From: Nocardia terpenica
GTDB taxonomy: Bacteria > Actinomycetota > Actinomycetes > Mycobacteriales > Mycobacteriaceae
DNA: 64,000 bases
Reading direction: 5' to 3'
Assembly: GCF_013186535.1 (NCBI RefSeq)
Contig: NZ_JABMCZ010000001.1
Coordinates: forward strand, 992,001-1,056,000
Of the stretch, positions 49,044 to 56,526 are shown piece by piece. Under the pieces are notes generated by a model that saw only the letters and a list, made by a program, of their open reading frames with translations, was not told where the DNA came from and searched no databases. Position numbers and translations under genes: made by a program. Every line of letters starts with the position of its first letter. Position 1 is the stretch's first letter.

Positions 49044-50159
49044 TTAGGCGGGGATTGCGGGGGACGGGCCGAAGCTGGAGAGCCCTCGCGAAGTGTCGAC
49101 ACGGGCGGGGACGGGTAGGCCAGCGGCTCGAAGGATGTCGGGGTTCGGGTTGGTTTTCAGTGCTTCGGCTTGGGCGAACTTCAGCTCGGCAGGTGTGAGC
49201 TGGCGGCCGTTGGGCATCACCGGTCGCGCTACGGCTGTGGTTCGGTGCCCGGATTCAGCGGCACGGCGAATCCAGTTGCGCCATGCGGCTGTCCAGTCTG
49301 CGCGGCGCTCAGCCTTGGATCGCCAGTGGTCGACAAACTTTCGGTGTTCGGACTCCAAGTCGACCGTCGGGCATTCGGTACGCATGGCGGCAATCGCGGT
49401 TTCGGGTGGCATCCAGTTCTCGGGAAGCAATGCCGATCGAGGACGCGACTTGCGGCCCTCTACGTCGTCAGACGTAGAGGGTTTAGGTTCTGGTTCTGGT
49501 ACGTAACCCTTAACCGATGGGTTACCGGATGCCTTGGCCGATGGGTTATCCGATGGGATGCGGGATGGCTTGACCGATGGGTTAGGCACGGCCTCGGCCG
49601 CTGTCGATACCGGGTCGGCCGATCGCGCTGCGGCCTGGTCGTCGACTACGGCGAGATCGGTTCTGCGATGCGGAAATCCAGTCGGGTACTTGCGTGGATC
49701 GATCTGGGGGCGGTGCAGGAGTGCCTGCACCCGTTCCTTGCTCCAGCCCTTGTACTCGGGCCGCAGGCCATTCAGCTTGAACAGCTCATGGATAAAGACG
49801 GCGCGGATGGGATCCGAGCTGACGGCAGCGTAGTCATTGGCCATGGTGACCGCTGCGTTCGGCTGCTTCAAGACGCCGTCGTGCTTGACGAATGTGCGGA
49901 TCAGCACCTCTTCGGTCGCCTCGTCGATGACGATGTACAGCCGTTCGGCCAACTCGACGGCCGCTTCGCAGATGTCCTCGAGCGTCCAGCCGCGGGCTCG
50001 GGCGACGAGCCGAATCGGCCGCCAGTCCGTCACACCTACCTTGGACAGCTTCGGATCGGTCAGTAGCACGAAGTAGAGATGTTGGGCCGCGGGGGAGAGC
50101 GTCTTGAAATCCTCATCGGCCCAGATGTCTAGACGGACAGCAGCGTATTCGCGTGGCAT
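49044..50159 (-). CDS. Replication initiator / replisome organiser
   Basis: 371 residues. N-terminal winged-helix-like domain (YAAVRLDIWADEDFKTLSPA, AQHLYFVLLTDPKLSKVGVT) of the kind found in actinophage initiation proteins. Residues about 189-220 are a low-complexity linker with six tetrapeptides of the NPSV type. A C-terminal domain follows (HRKFVDHWRSKAERRADWTA AWRNWIRRA) as in DnaD-like or helicase-interacting proteins. The linker DNA forms 12-bp repeats and may be the origin, as in lambda O. Confidence 0.75.
   Translation of the reverse strand: MPREYAAVRLDIWADEDFKTLSPAAQHLYFVLLTDPKLSKVGVTDWRPIRLVARARGWTLEDICEAAVELAERLYIVIDEATEEVLIRTFVKHDGVLKQPNAAVTMANDYAAVSSDPIRAVFIHELFKLNGLRPEYKGWSKERVQALLHRPQIDPRKYPTGFPHRRTDLAVVDDQAAARSADPVSTAAEAVPNPSVKPSRIPSDNPSAKASGNPSVKGYVPEPEPKPSTSDDVEGRKSRPRSALLPENWMPPETAIAAMRTECPTVDLESEHRKFVDHWRSKAERRADWTAAWRNWIRRAAESGHRTTAVARPVMPNGRQLTPAELKFAQAEALKTNPNPDILRAAGLPVPARVDTSRGLSSFGPSPAIPA
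49513..49584. repeat. Six tandem 12-bp repeats inside the replication gene, candidate origin
   Basis: A 12-bp periodic array. Units at 49513, 49537 and 49573 contain CCGATGGGTTA exactly. The unit at 49549 differs slightly (TCCGATGGGATG), and those at 49525 and 49561 are degenerate. In protein it gives tetrapeptides like NPSV. Iterons inside the initiator gene are how several phages place their origin. An alternative is a simple protein linker expansion. Confidence 0.6.
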
Positions 50160-50205
50160 GGTGCGGCTTTCTGGATCGGGTCTCAGGCATAGGCACGAGT
50201 GACGG

Positions 50206-50424
50206 TCAGCGCACAGGTCGAACGGACAGCACGGCGCTGCCGAACGATTGGAACTGGCGGCGGCAGTCGCGGCAGATCACGTCCGGGTAGGGCATGGCGC
50301 GTAGCTCGGCAAGGTGACGTCGGCAGATGTAGGAGTCACTGCGGAAGGGTGGCCGGGCTTGGCAATCATGGTGGGTTATATCGAAATCAGCTGGTGCCGA
50401 ACATGGTTCACGTCGGCGGAGCAT
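50206..50424 (-). CDS. Small zinc-binding phage protein
   Basis: 72 residues if ATG at 50424 is used. Two Cys/His clusters: DCQARPPFRSDSYICRRHL and VICRDCRRQF. GTG at 50496 or 50550 would lengthen the protein, but then the coding region would include a 20-bp perfect hairpin and a weak ribosome site. With ATG 50424 the hairpin lies in the leader. Function unknown; likely nucleic-acid binding. Confidence 0.55.
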   Translation of the reverse strand: MLRRREPCSAPADFDITHHDCQARPPFRSDSYICRRHLAELRAMPYPDVICRDCRRQFQSFGSAVLSVRPVR

Positions 50425-50429
50425 GGCCA

Positions 50430-50476
50430 CGCCGACCTCGCAGCGTGGGTGTAATTCCCACGCTGCGAGGTCGGCG
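50430..50476 (-). repeat. 20-bp perfect inverted repeat
   Basis: C at 50430 plus GCCGACCTCGCAGCGTGGG to 50449 pairs without mismatch with 50457-50476, around a 7-nt loop (TGTAATT). It ends 5 bases before the likely ATG at 50424. In leftward RNA it would be very stable and could cover or expose the ribosome site, end transcription, or be a protein-binding or replication structure. It is the strongest single hairpin in the early region. Confidence 0.8.
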
Positions 50477-50521
50477 GCGAGTATTGATGTTGTCACTCGG
50501 ATGGGATGCGGTGCCTTATTG

Positions 50522-50797
50522 TCATGCAGCTTCTCCTCGGTCGTGAGCACGTACCAGCGCGTCTATGTACGTCTGACCGAGCGCGGCTTCGACGCGCTCC
50601 TGGGCTGCGATGGATGCTTCGAGGTAGACCGAGGTGAACAGGGACGCGTCGATCAAGATGCGTCGGCCATCGCTGGTCAGCGGACGGCGCGCACGGTTCG
50701 CGTCGGCGTGCGCGGCACGGCAGGGTGCACACGCGGCCTCCCCATGTCGCCGATGCCGTTTGTAGCCCTGGTCGGTTCCGCATTGCACTCGGCTCAT
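50522..50797 (-). CDS. Small phage protein with HC-rich motif
   Basis: 91 residues. The N-terminal QCGTDQGYKRHRRHGEAACA PCRAAHADANRAR has the pattern CG-x2-GY-x2-H-x2-HGE-x2-C-x2-C seen in many actinophage proteins, probably one zinc unit. A helical second half follows. It overlaps the Sak4-like gene stop by 4 bp. Confidence 0.65.
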   Translation of the reverse strand: MSRVQCGTDQGYKRHRRHGEAACAPCRAAHADANRARRPLTSDGRRILIDASLFTSVYLEASIAAQERVEAALGQTYIDALVRAHDRGEAA

Positions 50798-51873
50798 GGG
50801 ACGGCTGCCGTTTCGTCGATCGGAGCGGCGACGCCCATTGCGGCGTTTACCGCCTGGTTGGCGCGGTCAGCGGTCGACAGTGGCGGCGGAGAAGCCGCCT
50901 CCTGCATTTCGGCGGCCCGCGTCTCCGCAAGGTCGCGAAGCTCCCTGCGCAGTTCGTCCGGCAGAACGCCTGCGGCCTTCCACAGCCGGGTGAGGTCGGC
51001 GGTGGTGGTCGCTGCGTCGATCGCTGCGCGTAACTCGGCCGCGGCTTGTTCGGGAGTTGGCCCGGAGTCCGAGGGATTCAGCGTCCTCAACTCTCGTGGC
51101 CGGGCTGTGCGCGGGTCGCACTTCATGATGTCGAAGATCAGCCACTCCAGTGTGAATTGTGGTGCGGGCTGCGCTTTGTCGACACCGGGGCGGATGCCCG
51201 CATGGACTGAGCGGACGCCGATTACGCGTGGTGCGGAGTCTCGGGAAAGACGGACCCATGCCGAGACATCGTAGGCGAGCATCTTGTGTCCCTCGACTCG
51301 GTATTCCTTCGTGTTGGGGATCGGCTTGCCGGAATTATCCAGCGCTGCAACCTCTTTGCCCCTGGCTGTGACCACGACGATGCCGGGCGTGGTCATCAGC
51401 ATCCGCATGAACTGGCCGTGACGATCGTTCGCGTCATTCCACAGGTTCATGGCTGGCTTGATCTCGGCGTCCGGGTCTGCCTCCAGCAGCTTCTTGCCTG
51501 TCTTCGATCGGCGGGCACGGCTGCCGACCCAGTCCTTGAGCATTTCCCACAGGATGGTCATCGAGTCGATCAGCAGGACGACGGGCGGGTCACCGGCCTT
51601 CGCCGCCTCGGCGGCGACCGCGCGCACTTCGCGGACCTGATCGGTGATGTCGCGCCAAGTGCCGTCGTGCTCGATCACCTCGTAGTCGGCACCGGGGATC
51701 GCCGCATATTCGTCCATCGAGCCCTCGCCGAGATCGAGCCAGAAGGCCCGGCCGACCTTGGCGCTGGCGGTGAGTTCGGCCATCGCCCAGGACTTCCCGG
51801 TCTTCTCGCCGCCTTCGACGAGTATCAAGGGCCAGGGGACGGCACCAGTGGGTTTGCGCGTTTTGAGCGCCAT
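50794..51873 (-). CDS. Sak4-like AAA/RecA-fold ATPase
   Basis: 359 residues from ATG at 51873. Walker A at 21-28 (GGEKTGKS) and Walker B at about 99-103 (VLLID). A central region with MRMLMTTPGIVVVTARGKEV is typical of Sak4-type single-strand annealing ATPases in phages. The C-terminal 130 residues are helical and variable. It follows a YqaJ exonuclease by 16 bp, so the two probably form the phage recombination pair. Confidence 0.8.
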   Translation of the reverse strand: MALKTRKPTGAVPWPLILVEGGEKTGKSWAMAELTASAKVGRAFWLDLGEGSMDEYAAIPGADYEVIEHDGTWRDITDQVREVRAVAAEAAKAGDPPVVLLIDSMTILWEMLKDWVGSRARRSKTGKKLLEADPDAEIKPAMNLWNDANDRHGQFMRMLMTTPGIVVVTARGKEVAALDNSGKPIPNTKEYRVEGHKMLAYDVSAWVRLSRDSAPRVIGVRSVHAGIRPGVDKAQPAPQFTLEWLIFDIMKCDPRTARPRELRTLNPSDSGPTPEQAAAELRAAIDAATTTADLTRLWKAAGVLPDELRRELRDLAETRAAEMQEAASPPPLSTADRANQAVNAAMGVAAPIDETAAVP

Positions 51874-51889
51874 GGCGGTGACAGCCCTT

Positions 51890-52837
51890 CTATCGGTCGG
51901 GATGGGTTGGGGTGGTCGGATCGTCGACGACGAGCGACCAGTCGATGGGACGGCGCATTTTGTACAGGGCGACACCGGTTTTCGTCGGTTGGCGAGTCGC
52001 GACAACCTGCGTGTGCTTGCCGGTGCCCACTACGGCGCGCCGGGCGCGACCCATGACGCGCAGCAACTTGGATTTGACCAGGTTCAGTCGTTCCTCGGCC
52101 GCGTCGACTCCGGCGAGTGCGTCTTCGAACTCGCGCGCCAGCTCGCGGGTCACGCGCCAGTCCTGACCTCGCCGGGTGCGGTCGATCTCCGGGTGTGCCC
52201 GACGAATCGCGTCGTACGTCGCCGAGTGCCCGTCGACCTCCGGCGGCTGGCCGTCGGGGTCCATGGCATTGAGATAGAAAGCGCGGCAGTGGCTTTCGAC
52301 CTTTTCGGCCAACGTTGAGTCGTACTCGACAATGAACTCGTCCTCGTCGAAGAACGGGCCGAGCTTCACGACGTATGCGCGAGCGACATCGGCCATGTGC
52401 ATCTGCCACTGGACCTGGAGGTAGTAGCCGAGCGGTATCTCGTCGGTGCCGGGTCGACCCCACTGATAGTCGCCGTAGCAGTCGGTCTTCGCCTCGACGC
52501 AGAAGATCTCGGTCGTGTCCGTATGGACGGCGACGTCATCCGGGGTGGCCGCTGCCCAGGATTCGATGCCAGTGCGCGAGAACGTCTGCGCACCAACACG
52601 CTCCAGCTCAGGATAGCGACGGAAGAATCGGTCGAGGATGACCGGCTCGAAGTCGCGGCCCCGCTCCATGGCCTCGTTGTCGGGGTCCGGGTCGATGGCG
52701 TTCCGCAGGAGGTAGAACTCCTTGGTCGGTGACGAGTACTTGCTGGCGTTGAGGATGCCGGGAATTTTCGACGCGGTGATTCTTCGCCTCCAGTCTGAGC
52801 TCCCCGGTTGCATGACGATGCGCGGTGAGGTGGTCAT
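51890..52837 (-). CDS. YqaJ/lambda-type exonuclease
   Basis: 315 residues. Active site elements are E64 in GRDFEPV, D100 in ATPDDV and E115-x-K117 in CVEAKTD, in the order of the PD-(D/E)XK YqaJ family. N-terminus with DWRRRITASKIPGILN, a substrate-entry motif of this family. It resects double-strand ends for annealing with the Sak4-like protein or enters replication. It starts overlapping the small membrane gene (ATGA). Confidence 0.87.
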   Translation of the reverse strand: MTTSPRIVMQPGSSDWRRRITASKIPGILNASKYSSPTKEFYLLRNAIDPDPDNEAMERGRDFEPVILDRFFRRYPELERVGAQTFSRTGIESWAAATPDDVAVHTDTTEIFCVEAKTDCYGDYQWGRPGTDEIPLGYYLQVQWQMHMADVARAYVVKLGPFFDEDEFIVEYDSTLAEKVESHCRAFYLNAMDPDGQPPEVDGHSATYDAIRRAHPEIDRTRRGQDWRVTRELAREFEDALAGVDAAEERLNLVKSKLLRVMGRARRAVVGTGKHTQVVATRQPTKTGVALYKMRRPIDWSLVVDDPTTPTHPDR

Positions 52838-52974
52838 CGGACCGTCCCTGCGACGACGAGGATCAGTACGAATACGGCAACCGTGATCGCCGCGCCTACA
52901 GCGGCGGTGATGAGATGGGCTGCCACAACCGACAACGGCTTGCTCTGTCGGCCTGCACGGTGACGGCCCGTCAC
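52834..52974 (-). CDS. 46-residue membrane protein
   Basis: GTG at 52974 overlaps the previous stop. A basic N-terminus (GRHRAGRQSKPLS) is followed by one long hydrophobic segment (AAVGAAITVAVFVLILVVAG). Small single-span proteins recur in the early operon. Function unknown. Confidence 0.6.
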   Translation of the reverse strand: MTGRHRAGRQSKPLSVVAAHLITAAVGAAITVAVFVLILVVAGTVR

Positions 52975-53261
52975 GCCGTCACCTCCTGCGGTGTGATGGA
53001 TACGGCGGCCCGGCTGATGGACTCGGTGAGGGCGCGGACCGCAGCGGCAGGGGAGTCGGCGTCGGCATGGAGCCACGTCGCGTGGTCATGCCATGAAACT
53101 CCGGGTGCGGCTCGAAAACGCTCGGGGAGAAAGCTTGTGGCGCTGAATCCCTTGTACAAGCGCTCAAGTGCCCAATGCGGAGGCTTGCTCGCGTCGAGAG
53201 CTTGGAGCGCTCGTTCGAGCTGAGCAACTGCGGCGTCGAGAGTGTTATCCTGTGCTGGCAT
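52971..53261 (-). CDS. Hypothetical phage protein
   Basis: 96 residues from ATG at 53261. Helical start (DAAVAQLERALQALDAS), then PERFRAAPGVSWHDHATWLH and a helix near the end. Preceded by AAAGGAACCC. No family recognised. It is the second gene of the early operon after the excisionase-like gene. Confidence 0.6.
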   Translation of the reverse strand: MPAQDNTLDAAVAQLERALQALDASKPPHWALERLYKGFSATSFLPERFRAAPGVSWHDHATWLHADADSPAAAVRALTESISRAAVSITPQEVTA

Positions 53262-53290
53262 CTTTGGGATGGGTTCCTTTGGGTGCACTT

Positions 53291-53328
53291 GACCGGCGTC
53301 GCACTCTCTGGCGGGAGAGACGCCGGTC
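53291..53328 (-). promoter_or_regulatory. Nested hairpin with TGGCGG loop
   Basis: Outer stem GACCGGCGTC/GACGCCGGTC (10 bp). The alternative inner stem CTCTC/GAGAG shares one base with it and encloses TGGCGG. It lies in the gap before the gene starting at 53261. Two alternative stems could act as a switch, but this is speculative. Confidence 0.6.
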
Positions 53329-53347
53329 GCCCTGTTTCTGGGGATAA

Positions 53348-53569
53348 TTACGCGACTCGGGGTTCCCAAGGCTTGGCACGCAGCCAGTCCTTCACGTCAT
53401 CAATGAGCACACGCTTGCTCCGGCAGCCTTTCGGCGCGACAGCCGCCAGATTCCCGGCATCGATCTGCTCGGTGATGAACGTCTTGCTGTAACCGCAGGC
53501 GTCTGCGGCTTCCTGCACGGTGAGTGCGATGCGGTCCGGTGGGAACGTTGATTCCTCGGTAGGGGGCAC
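53348..53569 (-). CDS. Excisionase-like HTH protein
   Basis: 73 residues from GTG at 53569, six bases after AAAGGAG; a GTG fourteen codons earlier is possible. Contains IALTVQEAADACGYSKTFIT, EQIDAGNLAAVAPKGCRSKR and VLIDDVKDWLRA, a MerR/excisionase-type winged HTH. First gene of the early operon, divergent from the repressor, as expected for a cro/xis-type regulator. May direct excision. Confidence 0.75.
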   Translation of the reverse strand: MPPTEESTFPPDRIALTVQEAADACGYSKTFITEQIDAGNLAAVAPKGCRSKRVLIDDVKDWLRAKPWEPRVA

Positions 53570-53597
53570 TGCGGGCTCCTTTGGGTCTGGGCACGAA

Positions 53598-53613
53598 ACG
53601 TGTGGCGGCACGT
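53598..53613 (-). promoter_or_regulatory. Short hairpin with TGGCGG loop
   Basis: ACGTG/CACGT, a 5-bp stem around TGGCGG, in the leader of the excisionase-like gene. The most upstream member of the hexaloop series, so all leftward early transcripts from the main promoter could carry it. Confidence 0.55.
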
Positions 53614-53823
53614 CTCGATGCGTGGCGATACGTGTCGAAGCGTATGCGTAGTTTGCGCGTAGTGCAACATGGATTGTGCGCTCGACCGGGTGTCTGTCTG
53701 GCGGTGGCGATACCTACGGTTCCGTAGGCTGGTTATCTATCAACTAATGCTGGTACCGTTCACCAGTTGGTTGTCGTGCGCACTTCGTGCCTACTACGCA
53801 GGGATTCAGGGAAGACGTTAACC
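53614..53823. promoter_or_regulatory. Immunity control region between repressor and early operon
   Basis: Divergent gap between the leftward excisionase-like gene and the rightward repressor. It contains the palindrome CCTACGG-TT-CCGTAGG at 53713-53728 and a second dyad CTGGT-N7-ACCAG at 53750-53766. Local composition is AT-richer near 53,730-53,760. It probably holds both lysogenic and early promoters and the repressor operators. Exact -10 and -35 boxes were not assigned. Confidence 0.65.
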
Positions 53824-54198
53824 ATGCCTGAGCAGTGGGAGTTCGGCCGCAGGGTGCAGGCGGCGCGTGAGGCTTTGGGGCTGTCGAAGCGTCGCGCAGC
53901 CGAACTCGCCGACGTCAGTGAAACCCGCTGGCGTCACCTCGAGAACGGTTGGGAGACCTTGCGCGGGCAGAAGTTCCCGATCAAGACAACGCCCGAGACG
54001 GTCTATCGGGTCGCCACGGCCGTCCGGCTAGATCCGGACGAGCTTCTGGCTGTAGCCGGGTTCGACCCGCAGATGCTCCATGATCCCGAAAAGGATGGCA
54101 TCAAGTCGGTCGATCTCAGCGGCCTCACGTCCGGAGAGATCGACGAAGTCCGGAGTTTCATCCGAGAATTGAAGGCCAGCAAACGAAAAGCGAAGTAG
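53824..54198 (+). CDS. XRE-family phage repressor
   Basis: 124 residues from ATG at 53824. HTH at about 7-75 (FGRRVQAAREALGLSKRRAA, ELADVSETRWRHLENGWETL) with an inserted loop. A short C-terminal helix carries LTSGEIDEVRSFIRELKASK. No self-cleavage Ser/Lys site is visible, so induction may depend on the ImmA-like partner encoded next. It faces away from the early operon across the operator region. Confidence 0.83.
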   Translation: MPEQWEFGRRVQAAREALGLSKRRAAELADVSETRWRHLENGWETLRGQKFPIKTTPETVYRVATAVRLDPDELLAVAGFDPQMLHDPEKDGIKSVDLSGLTSGEIDEVRSFIRELKASKRKAK

Positions 54199-54339
54199 CT
54201 TCCATGCGGAACTATCTGCCTTTACGGTTTCTTTACGCATGCTGTGACCGTCGAAGTTACTGCCGCAGCAAGCATTTGGCACAGATCCTCCGGTGGCGTG
54301 CCGCGTTCACCTTGTCGTAACAGTCTGGCAAAGTAGTCG

Positions 54340-54963
54340 ATGAACCGGGCGTACCAGACAGTGAGATTGGGGGCTGGACAAGGTTTGCACCGGCTCTTGG
54401 GCAGGTTGCCTGATCTCTTCGAGGAGGGGGACGTTCTGCAGTACGAAGCCTACGATCCGTTCGCGGATCTCATGTCTCGCGCCGAGCTAACCGTGGGCGT
54501 TACGGAGTTGCCCGTCGGCGATGCCTGGTGGGTGCAGGACGAGCGGGTGATCCTGCTCGACTCGCGCCTCGACGATGTGCAGCGGCGGTGCATGTCCGCA
54601 CACATGGCAGCTCACCTGGATCTCAACCACTGCCCGATCCCTGCCGCAGACCTTGACCGTCTCCACGCTCGTGAGCATGAAGCTCAACGCCTCGCTGCAA
54701 GCCGCCTCGTCCCCGTCGACCAACTGCTACAGGTTGTCGATCGTGTGGGCACCCGATTCGAAGACATTGCACTCACGCTGCGTGTCACCCCCGCCACCCT
54801 CCGGGTACGACTGCGGACGTTCCCCTCGGGCGACCGAAGACGCTGGGTCGACGCGAACCAGCAGATCGAATGTCTCCCACACCGAGTCCCTGCCCTTCGG
54901 TGTTCACTCACTGCGAGTCTTTCCGCTGCCGAGACCGCTCAGGTGCCAGCGCTGTCGGCTTGA
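54340..54963 (+). CDS. ImmA/IrrE-like protein with degenerate HExxH
   Basis: 207 residues. The expected zinc-peptidase motif appears as HMAAH (H88, H92) followed by LDLNHCP. The catalytic Glu is replaced by Met. The second signature, E114 in EHEAQRLAASRLVP, is kept, so it is a family member. Normally ImmA cleaves the phage repressor during induction. Without the Glu it may be inactive, act as binding partner, or use another residue. The C-terminal 80 residues are HTH-like. Confidence 0.75.
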   Translation: MNRAYQTVRLGAGQGLHRLLGRLPDLFEEGDVLQYEAYDPFADLMSRAELTVGVTELPVGDAWWVQDERVILLDSRLDDVQRRCMSAHMAAHLDLNHCPIPAADLDRLHAREHEAQRLAASRLVPVDQLLQVVDRVGTRFEDIALTLRVTPATLRVRLRTFPSGDRRRWVDANQQIECLPHRVPALRCSLTASLSAAETAQVPALSA

Positions 54964-54971
54964 TTCGCCTT

Positions 54972-55007
54972 CGTGCCCGGACGCCCAGGGGTGGGTGTCC
55001 GGGCACG
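54972..55007. terminator. Bidirectional terminator between immA-like and int genes
   Basis: A 16-bp stem with one G-T pair (CGTGCCCGGACGCCCA pairing with TGGGTGTCCGGGCACG) and loop GGGG. It fills the 49-bp gap between two converging stops. A typical strong actinobacterial hairpin terminator. Confidence 0.85.
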
Positions 55008-55012
55008 ATTGG

Positions 55013-56257
55013 TCAGGCGGCTACCAGCCACTCACTCAACTCGGTGATCGCTTTGCGCTTCTCGGCCAGCTTGACCTTCGTGTAGATCCTGTTCGCCGCG
55101 ACGGAGCTTTGCCCCATGATCGCCATCCGGATCTCTTCGGACACGCCGAGTTCGAGCAACAGGTTGTTTGCCGTGTGACGGCCGCCCGCGTGCAACACAT
55201 AGATTGGCACCTCGGCTGCCGCGCTGGCGTCCTTCCACGCCTCGGTGTCATCCCGAGACCGGATCGGCACGCCTTTCTCGGAAACCCACACGAGGTTCCA
55301 GGGGTTCGGCGGGGACGATTCCTTGAGCCGCTTCAGTTCCACCAACAGCGGCGCCGGAATCGGAACCACGCGTGTCGACTCGTCGGTCTTCGGCCGGATG
55401 AGTGCGGATGACCGGTACAGCGGAATGAATTCCTCGCCGTCGGCGACGTCGAACATCTCGCGCGGATACACCTCCTCAACTGGCAGCGGGTCGCCCTTCT
55501 TCCGCTTGAGCGGCAGCCACTGCAACTCCCACGACAGATCGAGCGTCTCCTCCTCGAAGTCGACCCGATCCCACGTCAGGCCGAGGCATTCACCCTGACG
55601 TGACCCCAGTAGCAGCGCCATCAACCAGCGCGCGAACATCGGATCGTTCCTCTCCCTGGACTTACGCAGGACTGCTCGCGCCTCCTCGACATTCAACGGC
55701 TCGCGACTCGCGCGGGTCCGATCCTTCGGCTTCTCTACCAGCTCAGCGATATTGCGGGTGTTTTGCGGAAGGACCTCTTCGATAACGGCGTCGCGGATCG
55801 CGAGGCTGAGTACGCTCTGCGCTTGCTCGGCCATACGTACACCCGCACCGGACTGCTTCACGCCGCGGTGGATCGCGCGGATGTGTTCGGCCTTGACCTT
55901 GGCGAGCTGGACGTTTCCAATGTGCGGGATGATGTGGCAATTCACGATGGACACATAGTTTCGGTATGGTCGCGGCTTCATCCGCGGCTTGGCATAGTTC
56001 GGCAGCCAGAACTCGAGCCACTCGCAGACCTTGCGTTTGTCGACCTTGATCGGCTCCCCGGAAGCGAGCTTCGCCAGGAGCTCGTTCTTCGCCTTGATCA
56101 GCTCGTTGCGATTCCTACGCCGAATGACCGTGTAGTCCCGGTCACCGTTCGGCTTCCTGTCCAACTCGCACTTGAAGCACCAGTAGACGACCTCGCGACC
56201 CTTCCGGTCCTTGCGGATCTCCTTGTACGGCTCACCCGAGCCGCGCGCCTTTCCCAC
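55013..56257 (-). CDS. int: Tyrosine integrase
   Basis: 414 residues. The N-terminal arm-binding domain is basic and contains a CxxC-like pair (WCFKC). Core-binding domain at about 75-165. Catalytic residues are R220 in LLLGSRQGE, H356 and R360 in HAGGRHTANN, and Y392 in NRIYTKV. The usual LGHSS motif reads MGQSS, so the third active-site His is Gln. It inserts phage DNA at the tRNA-Gly site 200 bp away. Transcribed away from the attachment site. Confidence 0.93.
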   Translation of the reverse strand: MGKARGSGEPYKEIRKDRKGREVVYWCFKCELDRKPNGDRDYTVIRRRNRNELIKAKNELLAKLASGEPIKVDKRKVCEWLEFWLPNYAKPRMKPRPYRNYVSIVNCHIIPHIGNVQLAKVKAEHIRAIHRGVKQSGAGVRMAEQAQSVLSLAIRDAVIEEVLPQNTRNIAELVEKPKDRTRASREPLNVEEARAVLRKSRERNDPMFARWLMALLLGSRQGECLGLTWDRVDFEEETLDLSWELQWLPLKRKKGDPLPVEEVYPREMFDVADGEEFIPLYRSSALIRPKTDESTRVVPIPAPLLVELKRLKESSPPNPWNLVWVSEKGVPIRSRDDTEAWKDASAAAEVPIYVLHAGGRHTANNLLLELGVSEEIRMAIMGQSSVAANRIYTKVKLAEKRKAITELSEWLVAA

Positions 56258-56457
56258 TGCGGTCTTGACCTCTCATCCAATGGTGACCGCTCGGACGCTA
56301 GGGGTGGGCGTCGACAGTTTTTCGCTCCGCTGGGTGTAACCATTGGGTGTAACCATCCCGGCGTATCGAGGCGCATCGAGGCGCATCGAAGACAGCGCCT
56401 TACCTGCTGGTTTGACATCGTTTCACCCGGTAGACCAGGATCTACGGTGGTCGGGCG

Positions 56458-56505
56458 CATCAGCCTTCCAAGCTGATGGTGCGGGTTCGATTCCCGTCGC
56501 CCGCT
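56458..56505 (+). other. Attachment site: 3' fragment of tRNA-Gly(UCC)
   Basis: The sequence from CATCAGCC through CGCCCGCT corresponds to the anticodon arm (loop CTTCCAA, anticodon TCC), variable region, T-arm (GCGGG-TTCGATT-CCCGT) and 3' acceptor strand of a tRNA-Gly. The matching 5' half is absent; upstream is unrelated phage DNA. This is the fragment left when a phage carrying the tRNA 3' end integrates into the gene. The core probably starts near 56458. Confidence 0.88.
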
Positions 56506-56526
56506 CTGTACCCCTCGGGGGTGTAA

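Larger units (their letters stand above)
1..56505. mobile_element. Integrated siphovirus prophage, left end outside window
   Basis: A continuous set of phage genes: late head, tail and lysis genes at 1-19,420, replication and recombination genes at 34,291-53,569, repressor and integrase at 53,824-56,257. The right boundary is set by a tRNA-Gly(UCC) 3' fragment at 56,458-56,505 beside the integrase; host genes follow. The late operon is still running leftward at position 1, so the other attachment site is not in the window. Both the late and early operons are on the minus strand. The block 19,933-34,199 contains genes not typical of siphoviruses and is probably cargo. Structural genes look intact, but excision or plaque formation cannot be judged from sequence. 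Confidence 0.93.

Noticed and set aside
56434..56505. Intact tRNA-Gly at the prophage right end
   Set aside because: The 5' acceptor and D-arm are not present upstream; only the 3' half matches.
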